16,634 bases of DNA from CAZWRF01 sp964636095 (GCA_964636095.1 CAZWRF010000016.1:1-16634); one strand, 5' to 3'. Shown: positions 7,174-13,735, numbered from the stretch's first letter. The notes: generated by a model not told the origin, from the letters alone. Translations and numbers: made by a program.

Positions 7174-7359
7174 TTACCAGCTACTTTTTTTAACGCCCGG
7201 AATCTTCCCTTCGTTGGCAAGCTCTCTAAAACATATCCTGCACAGTTCAAAATCCCTCATATACCCTCTTTTTCTCCCGCAGCGAAAACACCTTCTTACA
7301 ATCCGGGATTTGAATTTTGGCGTTTTTTTTGAGCGCGCCACCACTGATTTTTTTGCCAT
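7174..7359 (-). CDS. rpsN: 30S ribosomal protein S14, zinc-binding type (S14Z)
   Basis: 61 aa, the short zinc form of S14. Seen: a complete four-Cys site CFRC (C24, C27) and CRIC (C40, C43), and the conserved C-terminal [11 protein letters not shown]. It sits in the head of the 30S subunit. The zinc-free long paralogue found in many bacteria under zinc limitation is not in this window. No Shine-Dalgarno before the ATG at 7359; 11 bases separate it from rplE. Confidence 0.96.
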   Translation of the reverse strand: MAKKSVVARSKKTPKFKSRIVRRCFRCGRKRGYMRDFELCRICFRELANEGKIPGVKKSSW

Positions 7360-7370
7360 GATTAATAAAA

Positions 7371-7916
7371 TTATTTATCTTTCTTTAAAGGAAAGCCCAA
7401 AAACTTGAAAAAATCAACGGCCTCATCTTTACTCTTTGCCGTTGTAACAATAGTCACTCCCAAGCCAAAAGCATCCCTTACATCTTGCCCCACCATCTCC
7501 GGAAAAACAAGATGATCCTTAAAACTTATTGTTAAGTTTCCGAAATTATCTACAGATTTTGGGTCTATGCCCCTGAAATCCCTCTGTCTGGGGATCGCAA
7601 CAAAAATCATTCTGTTCAAAAAATCATACATTCTTTGTCCGCGAAGCGAGACACTATAGCCCACATGGCTTCCTACTCTCGTTTTGAAAGATGCTATGGC
7701 TTTTTTAGCGGAAGTTTTTACCGGATGCTGTCCGGTTATCTGAGCCAAGTGTTTTTCTATCAGTTTTATTCTCTCCTTGTCTTTTACCGAACCCGTTCCG
7801 GTATTAACAACAACTCTTACAATTCGAGGAACAGCTTGCTCGTTTTTGTAGCCGAACTTTTCTTTCATCTTTGAAACCGCTTCTTTTTTGTATATTTCTT
7901 TTATATCGTAAGCCAT
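7371..7916 (-). CDS. rplE: 50S ribosomal protein L5
   Basis: 181 aa, normal length. Seen: [17 protein letters not shown] near the N-terminus, [13 protein letters not shown] at 30-42, [19 protein letters not shown] in the centre, and the C-terminal [20 protein letters not shown]. It binds 5S rRNA and contacts the P-site tRNA elbow. One base separates its ATG from the rplX stop. Confidence 0.97.
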   Translation of the reverse strand: MAYDIKEIYKKEAVSKMKEKFGYKNEQAVPRIVRVVVNTGTGSVKDKERIKLIEKHLAQITGQHPVKTSAKKAIASFKTRVGSHVGYSVSLRGQRMYDFLNRMIFVAIPRQRDFRGIDPKSVDNFGNLTISFKDHLVFPEMVGQDVRDAFGLGVTIVTTAKSKDEAVDFFKFLGFPLKKDK

Positions 7917-7917
7917 A

Positions 7918-8232
7918 TTATATTTCCGCTCCGCATTTTTTGCAGACTCTTACTTTTTTATTTTTTCCGTCTTCCAAAAACTTATAACCTACCCTTGAAG
8001 CCATACTGCATTTGGGACAAAGGAATTTTGCGATGGAAGCATTCACCGGCATGGCTATTTGAACAACTTGGCCTTTTTGTCCTTCTTTTTTTGAACGCTG
8101 GTGCTTCTTTTTTACATTTATATCTTCAACAACAATTTTTTCAAAACGCGGCAAAACTTTGGTAATTTTTCCTGTTTTACCTTTGTATTTTCCCGAAACA
8201 ACCAAAACTTTGTCGCCTTTTTTTAATTTCAT
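7918..8232 (-). CDS. rplX: 50S ribosomal protein L24 with C-terminal zinc ribbon
   Basis: 104 aa. Seen: KOW-type N-terminus (KKGDKVLVVSGKYKGKTGKI), the KKKHQR motif at 41-46, and a C-terminal ribbon with CPKC (C72, C75) and CKKC (C97, C100). This is the zinc-containing form of L24. It is one of the first proteins to nucleate 50S assembly and sits near the peptide exit tunnel. It lies 3 bases after rplN. Confidence 0.95.
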   Translation of the reverse strand: MKLKKGDKVLVVSGKYKGKTGKITKVLPRFEKIVVEDINVKKKHQRSKKEGQKGQVVQIAMPVNASIAKFLCPKCSMASRVGYKFLEDGKNKKVRVCKKCGAEI

Positions 8233-8235
8233 AAT

Positions 8236-8607
8236 TTACAGCACTTCAGGCGCTAAGGAAATAATTTTTGCGTAGCCTTTTTCTCTAAGCTCGCGCGGAA
8301 TAGGCCCGAAAATTCGACCACCCTTCGGCTCTTTGTTTTTTCCTTCCAATATAACAACCGCATTTTCGTCAAAACGAACATAAGAACCGTCGCTTCTTCT
8401 AAACGGCTTTTTTTGCCTTACAACGACCGCACGCAAAACGTCTTTTTTCTTCACTGATTTTCTGGGTTCTGCCGACTTTACGGAAATAGTTATTATGTCG
8501 CCTATCCGGGCATATCGCCTTCTCGTGCCGCCTAAAACTTTTATCACTTGAACCAGCTTGGCACCGCTGTTGTCCGCCACATTTAAAATTGTTTGTGACT
8601 GTATCAT
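8236..8607 (-). CDS. rplN: 50S ribosomal protein L14
   Basis: 123 aa, normal length. Seen: [20 protein letters not shown] start, [12 protein letters not shown] at 54-65, FDENAVVIL, and the C-terminal [10 protein letters not shown]. It forms part of the intersubunit bridge with 16S rRNA. The start overlaps the rpsQ stop by 4 bases (ATGA), a classic coupling arrangement. Confidence 0.97.
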   Translation of the reverse strand: MIQSQTILNVADNSGAKLVQVIKVLGGTRRRYARIGDIITISVKSAEPRKSVKKKDVLRAVVVRQKKPFRRSDGSYVRFDENAVVILEGKNKEPKGGRIFGPIPRELREKGYAKIISLAPEVL

Positions 8608-8843
8608 ATTTTTTGAACAACTTTAAAATGCTTGTCCTTGGAAATAGGACGGCACTCTTCTATTACCACTCTGTCGCCTGTTTTGTATTCGTTCTTGTTG
8701 TCGTGGGCCTTGTATTTTTTGCTGATTTTTACAAACTTGCCGTATCGCCTATGCTTTACAAATCTATTGACCAAAACAACAACTGTTTTTTCTCCTTTGT
8801 CAGAAACAATTTCTCCTTTCATTTTTTTTCTTATCTTTTCCAT
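8604..8843 (-). CDS. rpsQ: 30S ribosomal protein S17
   Basis: 79 aa, OB-fold primary 16S rRNA binder. Seen: [19 protein letters not shown] at 7-25, [19 protein letters not shown] and the C-terminal [20 protein letters not shown]. The start at 8843 is 6 bases after the rpmC stop. No Shine-Dalgarno. Confidence 0.95.
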   Translation of the reverse strand: MEKIRKKMKGEIVSDKGEKTVVVLVNRFVKHRRYGKFVKISKKYKAHDNKNEYKTGDRVVIEECRPISKDKHFKVVQKI

Positions 8844-8849
8844 TTTATT

Positions 8850-9050
8850 TTATAGTGAGTTTACGGAACTATTATTGTTTAGATGAGTCAAAATTTGAGC
8901 TATTTCACGCTTAAGAACACGGCCTTCCTTTACATCTTTGGCTTTTCCGCTGGATATTTTAAAGCGAAATTCCATAAGCTTGCTTCTCTTTTGCGCAAGA
9001 AGAGCTTTTAATTCTTTTTCCGATTTATTTTTTAAAATTTCCTTCACCAT
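8850..9050 (-). CDS. rpmC: 50S ribosomal protein L29
   Basis: 66-aa two-helix protein near the peptide exit tunnel. Seen: SEKELKALLAQKRSKLMEFR at 10-29 and VLKREIAQILTHLNN at 46-60, the usual hairpin of L29. It is placed between rplP and rpsQ as in other bacteria. Sequence conservation in this family is low, so position supports the call as much as motifs do. Confidence 0.93.
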   Translation of the reverse strand: MVKEILKNKSEKELKALLAQKRSKLMEFRFKISSGKAKDVKEGRVLKREIAQILTHLNNNSSVNSL

Positions 9051-9057
9051 ATTGATT

Positions 9058-9477
9058 TTATTCGCGGCTTACAAATTTTGTTTTCACCGAAAGTTTCGAG
9101 GCGGCTCTTCTGAAAGCCTCTTTGGCGTCATTCTCTGACAATCCGTCAATCTCAAAAAGCACTCTGCCCGGCTTCACTTCAGCCACATAAATATTCGGAT
9201 CCCCTTTACCCTTTCCCATTCCCATCTCCGCGGGTTTTTTCGTAAGGGGCTTGTCCGGGAAAATTCTTATCCAAACCTTTCCTGTTTTTTGAACGAAACG
9301 AACTAATGCCCTTCTTGTTGCTTCGATTTGGTTTGAAGAAATCTCGCCAAACTGCTCGGCCTTCAAGCCGTAGCTTCCGAAAGCAACGGTGGTCCCCCTG
9401 GTGGCCACCTGCTTTTTGTTCGGGTTCTTTCTCATTCTGTGCCACTTTCTATATTTTACTTTTTTGGGAAACAGCAT
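9058..9477 (-). CDS. rplP: 50S ribosomal protein L16
   Basis: 139 aa. Seen: [16 protein letters not shown] start, [20 protein letters not shown] at 34-53, [20 protein letters not shown] at 71-90, and [20 protein letters not shown] near the end. It sits next to the A-site tRNA and the peptidyl transferase centre. A GGAGG lies 14 bases upstream of the ATG, rather far for a Shine-Dalgarno. 3 bases separate it from rpsC. Confidence 0.97.
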   Translation of the reverse strand: MLFPKKVKYRKWHRMRKNPNKKQVATRGTTVAFGSYGLKAEQFGEISSNQIEATRRALVRFVQKTGKVWIRIFPDKPLTKKPAEMGMGKGKGDPNIYVAEVKPGRVLFEIDGLSENDAKEAFRRAASKLSVKTKFVSRE

Positions 9478-9480
9478 GTT

Positions 9481-10168
9481 TTAATTGTTTTCCTCCCTAT
9501 AAATCCACACTTTTATTCCAATGTCGCCATAGGGCAAATGGGCCCTTTCCGTGGCAAAATCAATATCCGCTCTGAGCGTTTGCAGAGGCATGCGACCGTC
9601 GGCAATCCATTCTTTTCTGCTCATTTCTGCTCCCCCCAATCTGCCGGAAAGAACTATCTTAACGCCCTTAACATTTTTGTTGGCCATTACCTTGTCTTTC
9701 GTTTGTTTCATAACGCGCCTAAACGGCATTCTTTTTTCGAGACTTTCGGCTATCATTTGGGAAACTATTTTTGCCCTGGATTCCGGAAAAGTAACTTCTT
9801 CCACGACAAGGTCAAAGCGTCGATACGGCTCCAGCTCAAATTTATCAAAAAGCACTATAAGATCACTTCCTTCAAAAATCTGNNNNNNNNNNCTTCGTTA
9901 CTTCTTTTTTTAGCTTATCCGCGCCTTCTCCTTTCCGGCCGATAACCAAGCCGGGCCTTGATGTTTTTATGATAATTTTAAATACATCGGGCGAGCGTTC
10001 TATCTCAATAGAGTTAACATACATCCCTCGAAGTCTTTTCTCCATCCATTCCCGTATTAATACATCCCCTTTCAAAAACTTTTGATATTTTTTCGCGTTG
10101 AACCAGCGCGATTTCCACTTTCGCATTATTCCCAACCTAAATGAATATGGGTGAACTACATGTGTCAT
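9481..10168 (-). CDS. rpsC: 30S ribosomal protein S3, crossed by an assembly gap
   Basis: The N-terminal part (92 codons, ATG at 10168 to 9893) starts [13 protein letters not shown] and has the KH-domain [19 protein letters not shown]. The C-terminal part (9882-9481, 133 codons plus stop) has [38 protein letters not shown], and [12 protein letters not shown] with [12 protein letters not shown]. Ten N bases at 9883-9892 lie between. With exactly ten Ns the halves are out of frame, but N runs are usually placeholders, so a frameshift cannot be claimed. The recovered 225 residues already equal a full S3. The start at 10168 is chosen because it gives the family N-terminus and falls directly after the rplV stop. 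S3 helps form the mRNA entry site. Confidence 0.93.
9883..9892. other. Assembly gap (10 N)
   Basis: Ten undetermined bases inside rpsC. The sequence on both sides belongs to the same gene in the same orientation, so the scaffold join is credible; the true gap length is unknown. Confidence 0.97.
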
Positions 10169-10169
10169 T

Positions 10170-10508
10170 TTAATTTTTTTCGCTAAGAACAACCGATACA
10201 TGCGAGCTTCGACGCCTTATCATTGTGGCCCTTCCTCTCGCCCTAGGCATCCATCTTTTTAACACCGGCCCGCCGTCAACCTTTATTTCTTTTACGAAAA
10301 GCTTATCGGGCTCCAGCTTAAAATTATTTTTTGCGTTACTTTCTGCTGATTTTAAAAGCTTCAACAAAGGCTCAGCCCCCTTTTTGTCATTAAAGCCCAG
10401 TTGTCTTTTGGCCTTGTCCAAATCAACGCCTCTTACCAAGTCGGCCAAAAGGCGCATTTTCCTGGGCGCAATTCTCATATACCTCAATTTTGCTTTTACT
10501 TCCGTCAT
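10170..10508 (-). CDS. rplV: 50S ribosomal protein L22
   Basis: 112 aa. Seen: KLRYMRIAPRKMRLLADLVRG at 7-27 (shown in part: RIAPRKMR is diagnostic), LLKLLKSAESNAKNNF, and the C-terminal RWMPRARGRATMIRRRSSHV, which is the beta-hairpin that lines the peptide exit tunnel and is the site of macrolide-resistance mutations in other bacteria. It is followed by rpsC within one base and preceded by rpsS 3 bases away. Confidence 0.97.
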   Translation of the reverse strand: MTEVKAKLRYMRIAPRKMRLLADLVRGVDLDKAKRQLGFNDKKGAEPLLKLLKSAESNAKNNFKLEPDKLFVKEIKVDGGPVLKRWMPRARGRATMIRRRSSHVSVVLSEKN

Positions 10509-10511
10509 GTT

Positions 10512-10817
10512 TTATTTTTTTGTTTCCGTTTGTTTTCTCTTCGCTTCAATTTCTTTCTGCATTTTACCTCCATGGCGTACAAATTTTCTTGTGGGGCTGA
10601 ACTCCCCCAAACGATGGCCCACCATGTCTTCTATGATTTTTACTTCAACAAACCCTTTGCCGTTGTGCACGGCAAAAGTGTACCCTATCATTTCGGGAGA
10701 AATTTGCGAAGACCTGGACCATGTCTTAATAGCCGTGCCGTCGCCCGGATTTATCTTGCTTATTTTTTTCAAAAGCTTCTGGTCCACGTATGGACCTTTT
10801 TTAAGTGAACGCGCCAT
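10512..10817 (-). CDS. rpsS: 30S ribosomal protein S19
   Basis: 101 aa, about ten residues longer than many homologues because of a Lys-rich C-terminus. Seen: [12 protein letters not shown] start, [20 protein letters not shown] at 30-49, [20 protein letters not shown], and [13 protein letters not shown]. It sits in the 30S head and contacts S13. It lies 3 bases after rplB. Confidence 0.97.
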   Translation of the reverse strand: MARSLKKGPYVDQKLLKKISKINPGDGTAIKTWSRSSQISPEMIGYTFAVHNGKGFVEVKIIEDMVGHRLGEFSPTRKFVRHGGKMQKEIEAKRKQTETKK

Positions 10818-10820
10818 TTT

Positions 10821-11672
10821 TTACTTTCTTTTCTTTTTAATTCTTCTTTTAATTATCATTGCGTTTGAATATTTCTTCGGCTTTCTGGTTTTCACGCCTC
10901 TTTTACCCTTGCCCCACTTATTCTTGGCTCCCTTTTTCAAACCGGCCGGAGCTCTTCCTTCTCCCCCTCCAAGCGGATGATCGGCCGCGTTCATTGCGGA
11001 ACCCCTTACCGTAGGCCTTATTCCTCTGTGTCTGGAACGGCCCGCTTTGCCCCAAACGATAAGTCCGTACTCTTCGTTGGACACCGCGCCCACACTGGCC
11101 CAGCACTTTTCAGAGACCTTTCGTATTTCCTTTGAAGGCATTTTTATTTGGGCATAACCCGCATCGTGGGCAAGAAGCTCTGCAAAATTACCCGCGGAGC
11201 GGGCAAGCTTGGCTCCGCCGCCGGGCTGAACCTCAATGTTGTAAACGTGAGTTCCCGCCGGAATCTTTGAAAGAGGGAGACGATTTCCTTTTTTTATTTC
11301 AGCTTTTTTTGAAACCACTATCTTGTCGCCTTTCTTCATTTCCTGAGGAGCAAGAATATATCTTTTTTCTCCGTCAACGTAGGCAATTAAAGCTATAAAA
11401 CCGGAGCGATTGGGATCGTATTCTACGCTCTCAACTTTGGCAGGAATATCCATCTTATCGTACTTAAAATCAATAACTCTGTACAGCCTTTTTGCTCCTC
11501 CTCCTTTGTGGCGAGTTGTAATTCTTCCCTTATTGTTTCGTCCCTTGCTCCTTTTAAAACCCTTGGTAAGCAGTTTGTGCGGATTGTTTTTGGTAGAGCC
11601 CAAGAGAGATTTGTATGAAATCCCCGTCATGTGCCTTCTTGATGGAGTTGTGGGCCTGTTTTTCTTTATCAT
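10821..11672 (-). CDS. rplB: 50S ribosomal protein L2
   Basis: 283 aa. Seen: RRHMTGISY, the KGRITTRHKGGGAKRLYR stretch at 49-66, the OB and SH3-like domains with GTHVYNIEVQPGGGAKLARS, and the conserved C-terminal loop GSAMNAADHPLGGGEGRAPA at 224-243. L2 is essential for subunit joining and peptidyl transferase activity. The usual bacterial loop reads DHPHGGGEG; here the second His is Leu (L234, codon CTT). Archaeal and eukaryotic L2 also lack a His there, so the change is tolerable. The start overlaps the rplW stop by 4 bases (ATGA). Confidence 0.98.
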   Translation of the reverse strand: MIKKNRPTTPSRRHMTGISYKSLLGSTKNNPHKLLTKGFKRSKGRNNKGRITTRHKGGGAKRLYRVIDFKYDKMDIPAKVESVEYDPNRSGFIALIAYVDGEKRYILAPQEMKKGDKIVVSKKAEIKKGNRLPLSKIPAGTHVYNIEVQPGGGAKLARSAGNFAELLAHDAGYAQIKMPSKEIRKVSEKCWASVGAVSNEEYGLIVWGKAGRSRHRGIRPTVRGSAMNAADHPLGGGEGRAPAGLKKGAKNKWGKGKRGVKTRKPKKYSNAMIIKRRIKKKRK

Positions 11673-12151
11673 GTTATTTCTATTTCATCTCCTTCTTTTA
11701 AATAAACTACTGCTTTTTTAAAGCCCGACTTTGTGCCGACTTTTCCGCGATTTATTCTGCTTTTTGAAGGCATGTTTGTAATTCTTACTTTTTTCGGCTT
11801 GAAACCGTAAAACTCCTCAACGGCCCTTTTTATCATAACTTTGTTCGCATTCGGGGCCACGCGAAAAACATACGCCCCGCCTTCGGCGGAAATGGCGCTT
11901 TTTTCCGTGGTATGAGGAGACAAAATAGCATTAGCGGCGAGCTCGGACTCTCCATGTTTTACCTTGGATTTGCTCTCTGCCGTTTCCTTCCCTTTTTCCG
12001 ACTCAACAGAAACCTTGCTTTCCGTATCTTTGGAGGAAACGGGTCGCTTTAAAGCGCCTTTTGAAGGGCGCTTTAGTTTTTCGTCTGCCTTCCTATTTTT
12101 CCCCGTTCCCTTGCGGAATGGGGATTTTTTCAGAATATCAAGTAATGCCAT
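11669..12151 (-). CDS. rplW: 50S ribosomal protein L23 with long charged N-terminal extension
   Basis: 160 aa against roughly 95-100 for the usual protein. The conserved domain begins near residue 73 (ANAILSPHTTEKSAIS) and includes YVFRVAPNANKVMIKRAVE and RITNMPSKSRINRGKVGTK. Residues 1-72 are a Lys/Ser/Glu-rich low-complexity tail beginning MALLDILKKSPFRKG. L23 is the docking site for trigger factor and SRP at the tunnel exit, so the extra tail could lie at that surface (inference). No Shine-Dalgarno is seen. This gene restarts the ribosomal run after the inserted block, with its own promoter at 12167-12195. Confidence 0.94.
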   Translation of the reverse strand: MALLDILKKSPFRKGTGKNRKADEKLKRPSKGALKRPVSSKDTESKVSVESEKGKETAESKSKVKHGESELAANAILSPHTTEKSAISAEGGAYVFRVAPNANKVMIKRAVEEFYGFKPKKVRITNMPSKSRINRGKVGTKSGFKKAVVYLKEGDEIEIT

Positions 12152-12166
12152 AGATGCATGTTAGAA

Positions 12167-12195
12167 ATCTTATCAATATGAGCCTCTTTTGTCAA
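12167..12195 (-). promoter_or_regulatory. Promoter restarting the ribosomal operon at rplW
   Basis: Consensus -35 TTGACA (12190-12195), a 17-base spacer and -10 TAAGAT (12167-12172), directly downstream of a terminator. The predicted start at about 12160 leaves a leader of only 8-9 bases before the rplW ATG at 12151. This would be the main promoter for the rplW-to-map gene run. Confidence 0.75.
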
Positions 12196-12206
12196 CAAAA
12201 ACAAGT

Positions 12207-12252
12207 AAAAAAGCGGGTACTGCTTAAACTCGCAATAAAACCCGCTTTTTTT
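12207..12252 (-). terminator. Terminator after the 185-aa membrane protein gene, probably bidirectional
   Basis: A 12-bp stem (AAAAAAGCGGGT at 12207-12218 against ACCCGCTTTTTT at 12240-12251) encloses a 21-base loop. On the minus strand the GC core is followed by six T. The hairpin overlaps the stop codon of the membrane protein gene and lies 12 bases upstream of the rplW -35. The matching A/T tracts would also stop plus-strand transcription. Confidence 0.85.
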
Positions 12253-12808
12253 ATTTTTTTCTGGGCTTATCGGGCCCTCCTTTTCTAAAAAAATATACAA
12301 AAACCAATGCCACCGGAATCAAAAAAAGAAAAATCAACTTAGGATTTAGTGAATCCATAACTCCTTGTGTCCAGCCCGTCATAGCATCCAGAATATCTTT
12401 GCCGGCCATAACACCGCCCCCTATCTCGTCGTAAACCTTGTGCTTGAGAGTTTTTACGGCAGGCATAAATTCTCTTGCCTTACTCGCAATATAATGATTT
12501 CTGTCCACAATAGCGACTAAAACCAACGCAAAGATAGAGCACAGAACGATGATGGTATTTTTGTTCCTCTTAATAAATTTCCATCCCGTATCGCCATAAA
12601 GAGTATTCTTTTCATACCATTCAATAGGCATAAGACAAATCCGGCTAAGCAACCAGGCAATAGTAGCCGCCCAATCAAGAATTTCTTTCAAAATTTTCCC
12701 GGTCTTGGTTTTGATCCAACACAAAACCCAAAAACAAACCGGACACCAATATTCAAAAAACATCTTCACCCTTCGTATCCACCCGGCAAAAAAACCCAAT
12801 CCGGCCAT
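12251..12808 (-). CDS. Multi-span membrane protein, unknown function
   Basis: 185 aa from the ATG at 12808, chosen because a perfect AAGGAGGTGA precedes it; a TTG seven codons upstream would place that sequence inside the gene. Four hydrophobic stretches are visible: residues about 17-32 (containing CPVC at 22-25), 46-62, 85-101 and 157-174. The C-terminus is basic (RKGGPDKPRKK). Between spans 3 and 4 lies a mixed segment with EIGGGVMAGKDILDAM. No family recognised. It has its own promoter (12868-12896) and a terminator at its stop codon, so it is an independent unit inside the block that separates rplD from rplW. The CPVC pair could be a redox or metal site (speculative). Confidence 0.85.
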   Translation of the reverse strand: MAGLGFFAGWIRRVKMFFEYWCPVCFWVLCWIKTKTGKILKEILDWAATIAWLLSRICLMPIEWYEKNTLYGDTGWKFIKRNKNTIIVLCSIFALVLVAIVDRNHYIASKAREFMPAVKTLKHKVYDEIGGGVMAGKDILDAMTGWTQGVMDSLNPKLIFLFLIPVALVFVYFFRKGGPDKPRKK

Positions 12809-12813
12809 TCTTC

Positions 12814-12823
12814 TCACCTCCTT
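12814..12823 (-). promoter_or_regulatory. Perfect Shine-Dalgarno deciding the start at 12808
   Basis: AAGGAGGTGA is fully complementary to the usual anti-Shine-Dalgarno tail of 16S rRNA. It fixes the ATG at 12808 as the start. Confidence 0.85.
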
Positions 12824-12867
12824 CCACAATTTTTTATTAAAATTTTGTTAATTTTCAAGCTACGTAT

Positions 12868-12896
12868 AGTCTACTACAGAAAGAATATTTTGTCAA
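12868..12896 (-). promoter_or_regulatory. Promoter for the 185-aa membrane protein gene
   Basis: -35 TTGACA (12891-12896), a 17-base spacer and -10 TAGACT (12868-12873). The predicted start near 12861 gives a leader of about 50 bases. It shares the TTGACAAAA -35 context with the promoters at 2204-2232 and 12167-12195. Confidence 0.7.
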
Positions 12897-12935
12897 TAGC
12901 AAACAAATTACTGGGGAAAAATCGCCGGCTTAGTT

Positions 12936-13052
12936 TTACAAGCTGAATAGTTTACTCAAAAACAAGTAAAAGGAGACCAGCAAAGTAGCCGAGCCCATAA
13001 ACAAGACAAAAAGAAGCAGACTATTTTGAGCATTATTATCTGTGTTTTCCAT
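12936..13052 (-). CDS. Small 38-aa single-span membrane protein
   Basis: 38 codons from an ATG at 13052 to a stop at 12936. The product starts with a polar MENTDNNAQNS and continues into one hydrophobic segment (LLLFVLFMGSATLLVSFYL, residues 12-30) with a short tail ending LSKLFSL. No Shine-Dalgarno is seen, but an extended -10 (TGGTAAAAT) ends 7 bases before the ATG, which fits a leaderless mRNA. The frame is open further upstream to 13187, but that stretch runs through the promoter and lacks an initiation signal, so it is excluded. No family recognised. It is divergently oriented to the secreted-protein gene at 13166; a hydrophobic small ORF in AT-rich DNA could also arise by chance. Confidence 0.5.
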   Translation of the reverse strand: MENTDNNAQNSLLLFVLFMGSATLLVSFYLFLSKLFSL

Positions 13053-13059
13053 ATAGATT

Positions 13060-13068
13060 ATTTTACCA
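13060..13068 (-). promoter_or_regulatory. Extended -10 of the 38-aa gene
   Basis: TGGTAAAAT on the minus strand, ending 7 bases before the ATG at 13052, so the transcript would start at the start codon. No convincing -35. Confidence 0.45.
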
Positions 13069-13101
13069 GAAAAATAAAAAAACTTCATCAAAAAATAAAG
13101 C

Positions 13102-13129
13102 TTGACTTTTATTTTAAATGTTTTATGAT
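13102..13129 (+). promoter_or_regulatory. Promoter for the 189-aa secreted protein gene
   Basis: -35 TTGACT (13102-13107), a 16-base spacer and -10 TATGAT (13124-13129) on the plus strand. The predicted start near 13136 gives a leader of about 30 bases that contains the Shine-Dalgarno. Confidence 0.7.
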
Positions 13130-13150
13130 AAATACAAACTTGAAAACAAA

Positions 13151-13160
13151 AAGGAGGTGA
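13151..13160 (+). promoter_or_regulatory. Perfect Shine-Dalgarno deciding the start at 13166
   Basis: AAGGAGGTGA lies 5 bases before the ATG at 13166. From it through the ATG, 17 of 18 bases equal the initiation region of the membrane protein gene at 12808. Confidence 0.88.
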
Positions 13161-13165
13161 GAAAA

Positions 13166-13735
13166 ATGAATAAGATATTTGGCACAATATTTGCCATTGT
13201 GATAGCAGCCATTACCATCGCAGCCTCACAGCCACAGCCGACAAATGCAACTTACTATCAAGGAGAACCTGAAGGGTTCAACGGAATAACCTGGGGCACA
13301 AATGTTTCCAAGGTCAAAGGAATGATAAATATCATTGAAGTGAGGAACGACAGGGCCTATGCCAAAAAATCCGACTCTTACAATGTGCAGGGTGTCCAAC
13401 TTGACACCAAATACTGGAAAGGCGTCGCCATTGCCTACGGAACCTTTAAAGACAGGCTTTATGAAGGAACCGTGATGTTTTTGGGAAAAAGTTCCTTTGA
13501 AAGTCTGAGATCAAAATTTCTAAACGATTATGGAAAATGGACAAAAGTGGACACGGACCAAAACAGGGGTATCACAAAGCTCTGGTGGCGGGGAAAAAAG
13601 GTTACTATTTCCCTTACCTACAATCACAAAGTTAAAAAAGGGAACGTGCTTTTCACATATCTGCCTACTTTAAAAGAGGTAATAAAGGAGTGGACAACTC
13701 CGCCTCCCAAAAGCACTCCGAAATACGGAGTCTAG
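13166..13735 (+). CDS. Predicted secreted protein, 189 aa, unknown function
   Basis: The only gene on the plus strand. The start at 13166 is fixed by a perfect Shine-Dalgarno; an upstream in-frame ATG at 13118 lies within the promoter. Seen: a Sec signal peptide (MNKIFGTIFAIVIAAITIAA), with likely cleavage near residue 28 (PTNA before TYY). The mature part has GFNGITWGTNVSKVKGM at 37-53, AYGTFKDRLYEGTVMFLG at 90-107, FESLRSKFLNDYG at 111-123, and WWRGKKVTISLTY at 140-152, then a Pro-rich end (WTTPPPKSTPK). The GFxGIxWGT opening and overall pattern resemble uncharacterised exported proteins I associate with proteobacteria; that is recollection, not a search. No catalytic motif is recognised. 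Own promoter and a downstream terminator make it a monocistronic unit. Confidence 0.9.
   Translation: MNKIFGTIFAIVIAAITIAASQPQPTNATYYQGEPEGFNGITWGTNVSKVKGMINIIEVRNDRAYAKKSDSYNVQGVQLDTKYWKGVAIAYGTFKDRLYEGTVMFLGKSSFESLRSKFLNDYGKWTKVDTDQNRGITKLWWRGKKVTISLTYNHKVKKGNVLFTYLPTLKEVIKEWTTPPPKSTPKYGV

Noticed and set aside
7174..7194. TGGTAAAAT three bases before the rpsH ATG as a promoter
   Set aside because: It arises from the conserved SSW-stop end of rpsN, and the distance to the ATG is too short for a transcript to include the start codon.
9883..9892. Apparent frameshift in rpsC
   Set aside because: The offset comes from an N run of arbitrary length, so no true frameshift can be claimed.
10225..10980. 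Long plus-strand reading frame of 251 codons
   Set aside because: It lies antisense to rplV, rpsS and rplB, which have unambiguous protein matches, and its product is a low-quality hydrophobic sequence with no start signals.
12936..13187. Longer 83-codon version of the 38-aa minus-strand gene
   Set aside because: The added N-terminal part crosses the -10 element and the divergent promoter and has no initiation signal.
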